Assembly (NCBI GenBank): GCA_009767595.1 | Contig: VSDK01024128.1 | Span: 110,158-174,157 of the forward strand | Reading direction: 5' to 3' | DNA: 64,000 nucleotides | Origin: Symbiodinium kawagutii | Lineage: Eukaryota > Sar > Dinophyceae > Suessiales > Symbiodiniaceae | Part shown: positions 24,561 to 34,200 of the stretch, in pieces | Layout of the letters: every line of letters begins with the position of its first letter | Numbering within the stretch: the first letter of the stretch is position 1 | Notes under the pieces: model-generated | Told to the model about the DNA's origin: nothing | Database searches by the model: none | What the model saw: the letters and a program-made list of their open reading frames with translations, nothing else | Translations under genes and position numbers: made by a program

Positions 24561-25015
24561 GCACGACTTTGCAAGACTCAATTGCCGTTGCATAGTTCGA
24601 AGTGCTCATCGTTGACGAAACACCCCAATGTGTCAGATGCCAAATCAAGAAGTGGAAAGCTGCAGCACTAAAAGATGAGCCAAATGCTATCATGCGTCGA
24701 CAAAGACAAAGATGAGCACAATGGAGGCGGATCAAAAGCATCAGAAGATAAAGAGGGCAGCAGCCCACAGTTCAATTTATAGCCAATGGCAAGGGACTCT
24801 CGCTTAGATCTCAAGTCGTAAGGTCCAAGGTTGCCTCCAGAACCTTGAAGCTCAAGATCCTGACTTTAAGGTTTCAATCTTCTCCCGCCATCTCTGTGTC
24901 CATGCAGCCGCGCCACTCAGACCTTAGACCTCAAGGTCAAAAAGAATTCCCTGACCTTATGAGGTTCAGACCTTGAACCTTAAGCTCCCTAAAAGTCTCT
25001 CGGTTTTCCTTCCCT
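24561..25015. other. non-coding, AAGGTC-rich stretch
   Basis: Between 24,810 and 24,990 the word AAGGT(C/T) and its complement ACCTT recur about ten times in both orientations. No gene seen. Confidence 0.4.
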
Positions 25016-25862
25016 GTGGTTCGCTTTGCTGGCCACTTCCAGTGGGATGGTCGTTGGGACAACAGTGGCCGCGGCAGTCATGTGATGACTTGCACCCAAC
25101 GGCTAGGTCAAGAGATCCGTCCCATATTGACGGGCGAGTTACCTTTGAGCAAGGTGCATTGTCGATACTACCCAACATTCGGGGAAGGCCGGTCTGTTTT
25201 TATTGTGCCAGGTCAATGGCTCTTCCAATCAAATGCTATTTCCACCCGTACTATCCGGCCTGCGATCTACCACAGCTATGGCAAGGCGAAAGACTCTCGC
25301 GCATGGAGCGCTCTATCGGGTGTTGAAGAATTTCAGGCTATGTGGCACCAATCGGGATGGAAAGCGATGTCGGGCGTGCTGCCGGAAGCCCATCGCAACT
25401 TGTTGCTGTGTGCGTGGGCCTATCCGTGCCCAAGGCCTCATGCTCTGTTTGAAGGACAATGTGACGAACCCTGCCTGCTTCCATGGTCAGTATCTAAACT
25501 GCCACTGCTTGGCAGTGACAAGGTTGTCCCATCGGAGAGTATTCCCCAGGGGATGGAGGTGGATTCACCGGCCGACCTGACTGCGGAATCCTCTTCTGAA
25601 GAGCCGATGTCAGTAAGTAGTGACCATTCTAGTAGCTCTGCAGATGTCCAATTTGTCTCTGAGTCTGGGCACACAGGACCTGCGCCAATGGGAGGCTACA
25701 CTATAGAGTCGCCTGCTCAGCTAGCACCGCTGCGGGATCCGTATCGTGCTGCCGGGAACTGAGTGAGCTCCTAGCCCTGCACACTCATTCTGAGTTCACG
25801 GCTCAGCAGACGTGTGTTGCTATTGACTGCCCTCACTGGGGCTCTCCAACCCCCCTTTGATG
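25016..25862 (+). pseudogene. inverted fragment of the giant helicase-family gene
   Basis: The plus-strand frame matches the N-terminal third of the minus-strand gene (about 37,560-36,570): shared runs include PGQWLFQSNAISTR, PAIYHSYGKAK, SGVEEFQAMWHQSGWKAMSG, PEAHRNLLLCAWAY and SSDHSSSS. It lacks about 40 nt after YHSYGKAK and other short pieces, and has no motor domain. It ends just before a T-run at about 25,880. An isolated, decayed copy in opposite orientation to the main nest. Confidence 0.8.
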
Positions 25863-26799
25863 ACCCCCAGACTTGGTAGATTTTTTTTTTCTCCTGCATC
25901 GCCTCGGTAGCACTAAGCTAAGGTTGATAAGAAGCTGTGAAACCAGGTGTGAAACGAAACGAAGCTCCGAAGCAAAGAAGCGAAAGAAGCAAATACAGCA
26001 AAACTGCGAAAATATGTACATGCAATGAATTCCCGCCTCACAACGTGTCTGCGTACCACCATGCAAATGTTCCTCAATCGAACATTAGCCTTTTGGCAGC
26101 TTGTGGTGGCCGACAGGCCACCCGTCCACCCAGCAGCATGTGTACTTGTCGACAAACCGGCGGGAAATTTGTCGTACTGAGTGCAAAGTAATACTTTGCA
26201 GTTGTAGTCTGCCAGTTATAAAGCTGCCATCTTGCACTCGAGAACCATTGTTGTAGCAAAACCTTTTGTCGAGAGCGCGTCTGACATCGCTACAATGTTG
26301 TATGACTAGAAGCCCAAGTTGTCAATCAGGCACTGCAAGATGGGTTGGCCCTTGTAGGGGCTATGGTTTACCTGAGACTTTCCAGGCGGAATCGCCCAGA
26401 TGGCTTTAAGACAAGATTTGTGGACTCCTATTGCCCAGATAGCTCGGCGAGAGACCGTCAAGGAGCGGGCCACACCTGTTTTCACACAATGGCCAGACGG
26501 TCAGTTTCACCGAAGTTAATACCTACTGGTGAGGCCAGGGTGTAAAAACTACTAGGCTCAGCGCCTTGTCGAGGCATCTCAACCCTTGTTGTAGAAATGC
26601 CGCAGCTCTCCGGTGACTCTTGCTCTGTGAAGGCACATAGGGCTGTGGCCATGCCCTTGCAAATGCCAAGTCGAACCTGGAATGCTTGCACGAGTGAATG
26701 AAATGGGGCACCAAGCAACAGGCACATCCCCTACGGAAATCACGAGAGCAAGCGGTTTGACCAGAACACGCTTCGTGCCAGAGACAGAGACCCCCCTGC
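25863..26799. other. spacer between inverted fragment and nested copies
   Basis: A T-run at about 25,880-25,890 may be the tail of another minus-strand retroelement. The remaining sequence has no recognisable gene. Its last bases (GAGACCCCCCTGC) are the left flank of the host copy's poly(A) tail and should be one half of that copy's target-site duplication. Confidence 0.4.
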
Positions 26800-27310
26800 T
26801 TTTTTTTTGCCAGGTAGTGCCTATTGCACGCGGAATGCAGGTCACTATGAGTCCCATAAGGCGTTAAGGGATCAGAAGATCACCAATTAACCCTCAATGA
26901 CTATGAACCAACACCAAGCACCAAGCAAACAAGAACCAGAACCAGCAAAACAAACCAAACACGAACCGACACAAACCAACCAAAAACCAGCCACAAGCCA
27001 TAGTCATCAAGAATTCATGCAGACTATGATGGTCTATCTGTGCTAAGGTGAAACAGGTGACAGTCCGCACTCACGCTTCTCAGTAGTCAAGGAGCCAGGC
27101 ATCAGCATCTCACTCAATCCTTAGGTGTCGCATTCGTCCACCAAGTAGAAGAATCAAGACATGCACCAGCCTGAAAGCGACCAACGATCATGCCTGTAAG
27201 AATCACATTCTTGCAGCTTCGTACAAGAGGATATCAGCAGAACCGATTCCAACATGAGTGCAACATATTGCGCCACAACGCAGTCACCAGAAAAAGTCTG
27301 TCAAAAAGTA
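26800..27310 (-). mobile_element. 3'-terminal module and poly(A) tail of the host copy
   Basis: The T-run at 26,800-26,808 is followed by GCCAGGTAGTGCCTATTGCAC, the A/C-rich middle and CTTGCAGCTTCGTACAAG, the same order as in the solitary 508-bp element at 22,786-23,293. It forms the 3' end of the gene copy, so either the SINE-like element was captured in the 3' UTR or the solitary elements are 5'-truncated copies of the long one. Confidence 0.8.
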
Positions 27311-28186
27311 TAATAGTGGGGGAGGCCCCAGCCTCCCCCCCATACCTGGGAGCGAGTCGATCAACAGCGGCCTTGCTCCAGAGGAGCAATCACAAGCAAG
27401 AACACCAGCTTCATTCCCGCAGTCGTACACAAAGAGCGCGAAGACACTGTAACCCCAAGCTGCGCCTGCTCCCTGCCCAAGAGGACAGAGGAGCTGTATG
27501 GAACTGCTTGGCGAGCAAACGGTATAATACACTTCGAAATAGTTGACACCCGGGTGCAGTGAAAAAATCGCACCCTCACCTGTACCAACCAGTGCAAGGT
27601 ATGCAGTACCGTCAAGCGAACTGCAGCAGGAACAGCCAGCAAAGGCGAAGCCAAGGCCTGTTGTTCCTGGAGCAGCAGGCTTGTCAAGGCACCGCACTCC
27701 TCAGTTGTGCTTCATAGTCTTCCCGCTCAAGGGCAGCAGGAAAAGCACCGTCGAGACTTATCGACTTCAAAGGGTCAGCCCAGTCACTCCTTTCAACGGT
27801 CTGAGCACCACTGCAGACCGAAATAGCGCCAGTCCTGGCATGCCCCGAAGCAACGACAAGCCTTCTTCCGGCTAGCACTCCATTCCTCTATCTCTTTTAG
27901 AAGTTCCACCACTTCCCGACGGCCACACCGAGAGGTGAGTCCCAGCAAGTACTAAGTAGCAACCACCAGCATTCAGAAGACACTCTCCAGGGTGTCAAGC
28001 CCACATGTCCACACCATCGAAGGCAAGGCAGCAATGTCATACTTCCAAAGAGACAAAGCATCGCAACCGCGCCATGGCATCGGCCGTGCTAGGAATACTC
28101 CTGTGAGCAAACCTGCATCCCACCCCGCCCCGGGATAGCCATTTAGGCTAGGTGAAAACGGCTGCGGAAAGCTGCCCAAAGGCAGC
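27311..28186 (-). other. 3' region of the host copy, possible terminal exon(s)
   Basis: The frame from 27,697 down to about 27,360 (GTAYLALVGTGEGAIFSLHP) is retained with few changes in the 9.3-kb insert (30,607-30,287), as is a frame ending EAQLRSAVP. These may be terminal coding exons. Frames break at different points in the two copies. A G/C-rich stem (GGGGGAGGCCCCAGCCTCCCCC on plus, 27,317-27,338) is present in both and, altered, in the third copy. Confidence 0.4.
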
Positions 28187-28188
28187 TT
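28169..28188 (-). other. stem-loop overlapping the stop codon
   Basis: AAGCTGCC-CAAA-GGCAGCTT forms a perfect 8-bp stem across the TAA that ends the C-terminal domain (28,189-28,187). The distant copy at 42,582-42,597 keeps the stem with one compensatory pair change. The surrounding CCCCGCCCCGGGATAGCC and TTAGGCTAGG blocks are also conserved. Confidence 0.6.
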
Positions 28189-29706
28189 ATCGACCACTCG
28201 ACCTTGCGCTGCTAGATGCAGCGGATGAACGCCCACTGGCTGCTCCGCGGCGGGCATTCCACACCCAAGGCAGTGAGACTTGATGAGCAAGGAACTGATT
28301 GTTTCGTAAGGCTCCGGTGCGTAGTCCGGACTCATGGACAGGGTCCCAGCACTTCCTAGAAATGGAGGGGAACCACTCTTTGTGAAATTCGTGGTTGTTC
28401 TGGTCATGGGGTGTCCACATAGGTGTGTCAAAGGCAGCAAGAGTTTGCAAAGGATCGGCAAATGTTCCATCGGTCGCAAACAGTCTCTCCAAATTGCTCT
28501 GCAAGGCCACTTCACAGTTCAGCCCTTCGAACAGATAGTGACCATACCTTGCCAGGATCTCCATTGACGTTTCCGATCCGATATTGGATCCGATGGACAT
28601 CAGCTTTCCCGGACTCACTGACATTAGGTCCCAATTACTCGGCACATAATTGTCGACGCAATCGTCGTCAAACTGTGGAGTCTGGACTCCTTGGCTCAGC
28701 AAATCCAGGTTCGGTACTCTAACCTCAATATGCAGGCTGGTAGGGTTCAGGCGGCAAGTGAGGAGTTCAACGACTTTGCTGGCCAGCAAACCAGCGCCTA
28801 CTAGGGCGCGCGTCAAGGAGAATCGGGTGCCACCACTGACGTGCTCCTTAATTCTCGGGACTGCCGCTCTGCCTTGCTCAATAGACAACAGTCCAAAAGG
28901 GCCAGTGTCATGTTTATGAGTCTTCACCACAATGCCCTTCTTCGAGAACACGGAGTCCTGCCACGACCCCTGGAAGCGATGATGCTTGGCGTTCTTGAGG
29001 ACAATTTTCAGAAAAGCAACGGGGAAGTATATTTTCGTGTTTCGGAACGGCAGGTTGCCCTTGGAGATCACGGATTCCACATCATGCAACATCACAAATG
29101 AAAGCATAGTGGACTGATTTCTGTTTTGGGGAGCAATGACCATCCCATCCGGGGTCTGTCTAAGCGCCTGAACAGCCCCTGCCAACTCAACGATCAAGCT
29201 CTTGAACCAGAAATCAGGGTCAGCAAACAACTCCCATTCGGTGAATTGCCGGACAAACTCAACTTTTTGTACTCCTTTGAAGAGAGAGGCGATGAACTCA
29301 GCGAACGGTGGCAGGCCATCACTCAGTCCCATGATGACATCAGCTTTGGTGAGAACAGCTCGATGATCACTCAACCGCCTTTCTAACGTGCTCCTGACCA
29401 TAGTCTGCTTATACATGGTAGAGGCACAGGGAATCTTTAGGACCATCCTGGCCATAGGCCACTCAGGGGGCAACGAGCTAAGCAACGCAGGAGGAGGAAT
29501 GGCACTTGCAGCTGTTTCATTGTACACTCCCTGTGCCAAAGAGATTCTTGCAAAGCTTGCAAAGCTGCGGGCCGCCTCTAACCACCGCTGTCTCTCTGTA
29601 TCATCCGCAGAGTCTCCTGATGGATATCCAACCTCTGTAGCAGCCTCCAGGATGGTGGGAGGGAGATCACGAATTTGAGTCAACTTGATTTGTCGAGACT
29701 TGGCAT
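28187..29706 (-). pseudogene. C-terminal domain of giant helicase-family protein (host copy)
   Basis: An intact run of about 500 residues opens LTQIRDLPPTILEAATEVGY, continues through SLIVELAGAVQALRQTPDGM and VMLHDVESVISKGNLPFRNT, and ends in a Ser/Arg-rich tail (SGRSSAASSSARSSGR). I do not recognise this domain. It is conserved in the two other copies in this window (30,784-31,998 and 42,598-43,734), so it was under selection as protein. On the minus strand the sequence upstream of it (NAKSRQIK) lies at 39,001 and beyond, because the 9.3-kb insert splits the frame. As it stands the piece has no upstream gene body and is probably dead. Confidence 0.75.
29683..29706. repeat. target-site duplication, left copy (24 bp)
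   Basis: Identical to 39,000-39,023 and immediately followed by the T-run of the insert. It encodes AKSRQIK of the host copy. Confidence 0.85.
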
Positions 29707-30220
29707 TTTTTTTTGCCAGGTAGTGCCTATTGCACGCGGAATGCAGGTCACTATGAGTCCCATAAGGCGTTAAAAGATCAGAAGATCACCAATTAACCCT
29801 CAAGATGACTATGAACCAACACCAAGCACCAAGCAAACAAGAACCAGAACCAGCAAAACAAACCAAACACGAACCAACACAAACCAACCAAAAACCAGCC
29901 ACAAGCCATAGTCATCAAGAGTTCATGCAGACTATGAGAATCTATCTGTGCTAAGGTGAAACAGGTGACGATCCGCACTCACGCTTCTCAGTAGTCAAGG
30001 AGCCAGGCATCAGCATCTCACACGATCCTCTAAGTGTCGCATTCGTCCACCAAGTAGGAAGTATCAAGACATGCACCAGCCTGAAAGCGACCAACAACAA
30101 TGCCCGTAAGAATCTCATTCTTGCAGCTTCGTACAAGCGGATACCAGCAGTACCGAATCCAACATGAATGCAGCATATTGCGCCTCAACGCAGTCACCAG
30201 AAAAAGTCTGTCAAGAAGTA
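29707..30220 (-). mobile_element. 3'-terminal module and poly(A) tail of the 9.3-kb insert
   Basis: Nearly identical to 26,800-27,310 over its full length, including GCCAGGTAGTGCCTATTGCAC next to the poly(A) and the TTGCAGCTTCGTACAAG block. Confidence 0.85.
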
Positions 30221-30783
30221 TAATATGGGGGGAGGCCCCAGCCTCCCCCCCATACCTGGGAGCGAGTCGATCAACAGCGGCCTTGCTCAAGAGGAACAAT
30301 CACAAGCAAGAACGCCATCTTGATTCCCACAGTCGTACACAAAGTGCTTGAAGACTCTGTAACCCCAAGCTGCGCCTGCTCCCTGCCCAAGAGGACAGAG
30401 GAGCTGTATGGAACTGCTTGGCGAGCAATCGGTATAATACACTTCGAAATAGTTGACACCCGGGTGCAGTGAAAAAATCGCACCCTCACCTGTACCAACC
30501 AGTGCAAGGTATGCAGTACCGTCAAGCGAACTGCAGCAGGAACAGCCAGCAAAGGCGAGGCCAAGGCCAGTTGTTCCTGGAGCAGCAGGCTTGTCAAGGC
30601 ACCGCACTCCTCAGTTGTGCTTCATAGTATTCCCGCTCAAGGACAGCAGAAAAAGCACCGTCGAGACTTATCGACTTCAAAGGGTCAGCCCAGTCACTCC
30701 TTTCAACGGTCTGAGCACCACTGCAAACCGAAATAGTGCGCCAGTCCTGGTAGTCCCCGAAGCAACGACAAGCCTTCCTCCGG

Positions 30784-31998
30784 CTAGCACTCCATTCCTC
30801 TATCTCTTTTAGAAGTTCCACCACTTCCCGACGGCCACACCGAGAGGTGAATCCCAGCGAGTACCTCGGCAAATGTTCCATCGGTCGCAAACAGTCTCTC
30901 CAAATTGCTCTGCAAGGCCACTTCGCAGTTCAGCCCTTCGAACAGATAGTGACCATACCTTGCTAGGATCTCCATTGACGTTTCCGATCCGATATTGGAT
31001 CCGATGGACATCAGCTTTCCCGGACTCACTGACATTAGGTCCCAATTACTCGGCACATAATTGTCGATGCGATCGTCGTCAAACTGTGGAGTCTGGACTC
31101 CTTGGCTCAGCAAATCCAGGTTCGGTACTCTAATCTCAATATGCAGGCTGGTAGGGTTCAGGCGGCAAGTGAGGAGTTCAACGACTTTGCTGGCCAGCAA
31201 ACCACTGCCTACTAGGGCCCGCGTCAAGGAGAATCGGGCGCCCCCACTTACATGCTCCTTAATTCTCGGAACTGCCGCTCTGCCTTGCTCAATAGACAAC
31301 AATCCAAAAGGGTCAGTGTCATGTTTATGAGTCTTCACAACAATGCCTTTCTCTGAGAACACGGAGTCCTGCCACGACCCCTGGAAGCTATGGTGCTTGG
31401 CGTTCTTGAGGACAATTTTCAGAAAAGCAACGGGGAAGTATATTTTCGTGTTTCGGAACGGCAGGTTGCCCTTAGAGATCACGGATTCCACATCATGCAA
31501 CATTACAAATGAAAGCATAGTGGACTGATTTCGGTTTTGGGGAGCAATGACCATCCCGTCCGGGGTCTGTCTAAGCGCCTGAACAGCCCCTGCCAACTCA
31601 ATGATCAGGCTCTTAAACCAGAAGTCAAGGTCAGCAAACAACTCCCATTCGGTGAATTGCCGGACAAACTCAATTTTTTGTACTTCTTTGAAGAGAGAGG
31701 CGATGAACTCAGCGACCGGTGACAGGCCATCACTCAATCCCATGATGACATCAGCTTTGGTGAGAACGGCTCGCTGGTCACTCAACCGCCTTTCTAACGT
31801 GCTCCTGACCATAGTCTGTTTGTACATGGTAGAGGCACAGGGAATCTTTAGGACCATCCTGGCCATAGGCCACTCAGGGGGCAACGAGCTAAGCAACGCA
31901 GGAGGAGGAATGGCACTTGCAGCTGTTTCATATTGCACACTCCCTGTGCCAAGGAGATTCTTGCAAAGCTTGCAAAGCTGCGGGCCGCTTCTAACCAC
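30784..31998 (-). pseudogene. C-terminal domain, copy in the 9.3-kb insert
   Basis: Highly similar to 28,187-29,706 but shifted relative to its upstream part at about 31,930 (TTCATATTGCACACTCC against TTCATTGTACACTCC). It lacks about 570 bp that encode the last residues of the domain in the host copy: after LERLFATDGTFA it switches to EVLAGIHLSVW and soon stops. A damaged copy. Confidence 0.8.
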
Positions 31999-32852
31999 CG
32001 TTGTCTCTCTGTGTCATCCGCAGAGTCTCCTGACGGATATCCAACCTCTGTAGCAGCCTCCAGGATGGTGGGAGGGAGATCACGAATTTGAGTCAACTTG
32101 ATTTGTCGAGACTTGTCATTCCTTGTCCTTTTTCTTTTCTTATTGCTGGTTTCCCCTGTTTCTGTGCACCAAGATGTCATGGAAACGTCCGAGGCCACGG
32201 CGGAGGAAGAGACACTGTAGGTAGAAACAGCAGTATCGGGATCAGGAGGACGAGCAACGCGTCCGCTGTGGCCTACCGCGACAAACCTAAGGCAATCTGC
32301 ACTCAGTCCTTGCGGGGCAGGGGTCTGATCACCCAGGATGTCTTTCTCGGTGGTCGCAGATGGGTCTATGGCCCAAGAGTCATAAAAGTGCCCTCGATGA
32401 AGGGGCCACATGACATGCGCAGTGGTCTGGGGGTAGAGCACACGCTTCGGCAAAGTCCTGTCCACACGCAACAACGAACAGCCAAATCCCTGTGGATTGG
32501 GGCGCACCTCCCAGAGCGCACGCCTCTGGTTGTCCAGCCCATAGCCCCACAGGAGTCCCATGAACCGGCCTCCGGGGAAGCACCAGTGGTCTTCTACAGA
32601 GGGCTTGAAGTCGCGAGCTTCCACCAACATTAGGCGCAACCTGAGAATCTGGCGCCCATCTGGAGAGTTGCTAGCCCATCCCAAAGCAAGTGGGAGGGGA
32701 TCTTCGCAAACTCGATTACCGCATAGCCGGTGATGCATAGCAGAATCAGAGACAATGTGGCGATCGAAACGGTCTTCCCAGTGCTGGACCCCTACCGAAT
32801 TCGTGTCTTCCGACCCCAGTTTGCAGGACAGCGATAACCTGCGCCATTCCAA
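31848..32852 (-). pseudogene. linker between motor and C-terminal domain, with NLS-like stretch
   Basis: The frame contains LWGYGLDNQRRALWEVRPNP and VMWPLHRGHFYDSWAIDPSA, a Ser-rich stretch, then NKKRKRTRN, a classical monopartite NLS pattern, and LTQIRDLPPTILEAATEV. The same order occurs at 39,001-39,603 (host copy) and, more diverged, at 45,285-45,722. An NLS would place the protein in the nucleus (inference). Confidence 0.65.
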
Positions 32853-34200
32853 TCAATCCTCTCATGTCGACCGGCGACAGAATGATAGTGGTGCCTATGG
32901 CTCGGGAAAGACCGACATTGGCACGGGCATAAGCTTCAAAATTCTGTGGCCTGGTGTACCGATCATTGCCAGATAAGAAGGAAACACCAGATTGAATCAG
33001 AAAGGATCTATAACAGGTAGCCCCTGCCAATTTGACCGTGTTTTCCACCTTGAGTGGCACATGGGAGAAATATCTCTGAGAGGAAGACCCCTGTAGGCCA
33101 ACCTCTTTCGACTTGCCTTTGGTCTGTTTGCCTTTGCCCCCTCCTTTGGGTGGGTCATTGCTCTCGTTGTCAGGGACGAAAGCTGGGTTGGGAGTGTGTC
33201 TGGGCAAGGCAGGCCGCACGGTGGCCGCATTGCTAAGGACACTTCTCTGATGATTCGTGTTGGTCATTAACAGTTGTCCAGGGGTACGACCTGGTTCCGC
33301 CGAAGCGAAGGAGGGTACGAATTCCATCATGGCATGTGCACGGGAATAAGCAGCCGTGACAGCATTTGCAGACTCCCTAGGACGCTGGCTGCCCTGCTTG
33401 TTCTTCTCTTCCTGACTTCACCGGCGGCGCTTGTCAGCGTCATACCAATAAATAAATCGAAAGCCATGCGGTTCATTTCTGGCTGCATTGTGCGTGCCAG
33501 TGCCAAAGGACCAATGTGCCCCTTGATCTGTAGGGGTAACACTGCCGAGGTCGTGGTAGAAGGCGCCAACCAGGCATTCGTAAACCGCACTTGTCACTCT
33601 GGACGTAGTAGGGAACATTATGGACCAGGCATGGGGCCCAGTACCGACACCAGCAGCTGCAGAGGCCGAACAGGTAACCGATAGGGTGATGGGGGAGTGC
33701 GGCAGGGCAAGCACGGCTCCTAATCCAAGGAGCATGCCTATAGGAGTATCGAACTTGAGACCGGAGGCATCAGGAAGCTGCTCAAGAATCCACGACGCAA
33801 TGGGAGACTGTTGAGCAACAGGCGGTTCCCGGTCCCATCTCCACTGAGCAAAAAACGAGGTGCAATAAATCATACCTGTTGATGCCTTCACAGTGGCTAA
33901 TCAAATGGCTGATGGCAATGCTGAAGGTCGCCGGGGTGAAGGTACGACAAGGCGCCTTCAGGCCCATGGGTAACTTCATCAATTCTGACCTGAGTTCAAT
34001 GGCCTCTCGATTGCGACTGTCCACTCCTCCAGATTGCGGCTGTCCACTCCTCCAGGAGCCTGGTGTCCATCTCCAACCAAGATATACAGGCACGGCACTT
34101 CAAGTGCCGCAGCGGCCACCGCACTTTTGAATTCCACAGCCTGCTGCGCTTCTTCGTGGATCATGAGACAACTAGAGGCAAGGTGTAGCCCAAATTCGGT
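32746..34200 (-). pseudogene. second half of SF1 (UPF1-like) helicase motor, frame-shifted
   Basis: Pieces in three frames carry motif II/III (HEEAQQ, then YILVGDGHQAPGG), the UPF1-type SRVTSAVYECLVGAFYHDL block, and motif VI-like NFEAYARANVGLSRAIGTTI. SF1 helicases use ATP to move along RNA or DNA. Compared with the host copy, two extra bases near 34,200 break the frame just before motif II, and a tandem duplication of about 22 bp lies near 34,030. The order and spacing are right for one continuous motor joined to the Walker A region at 34,529-34,500. Confidence 0.75.
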
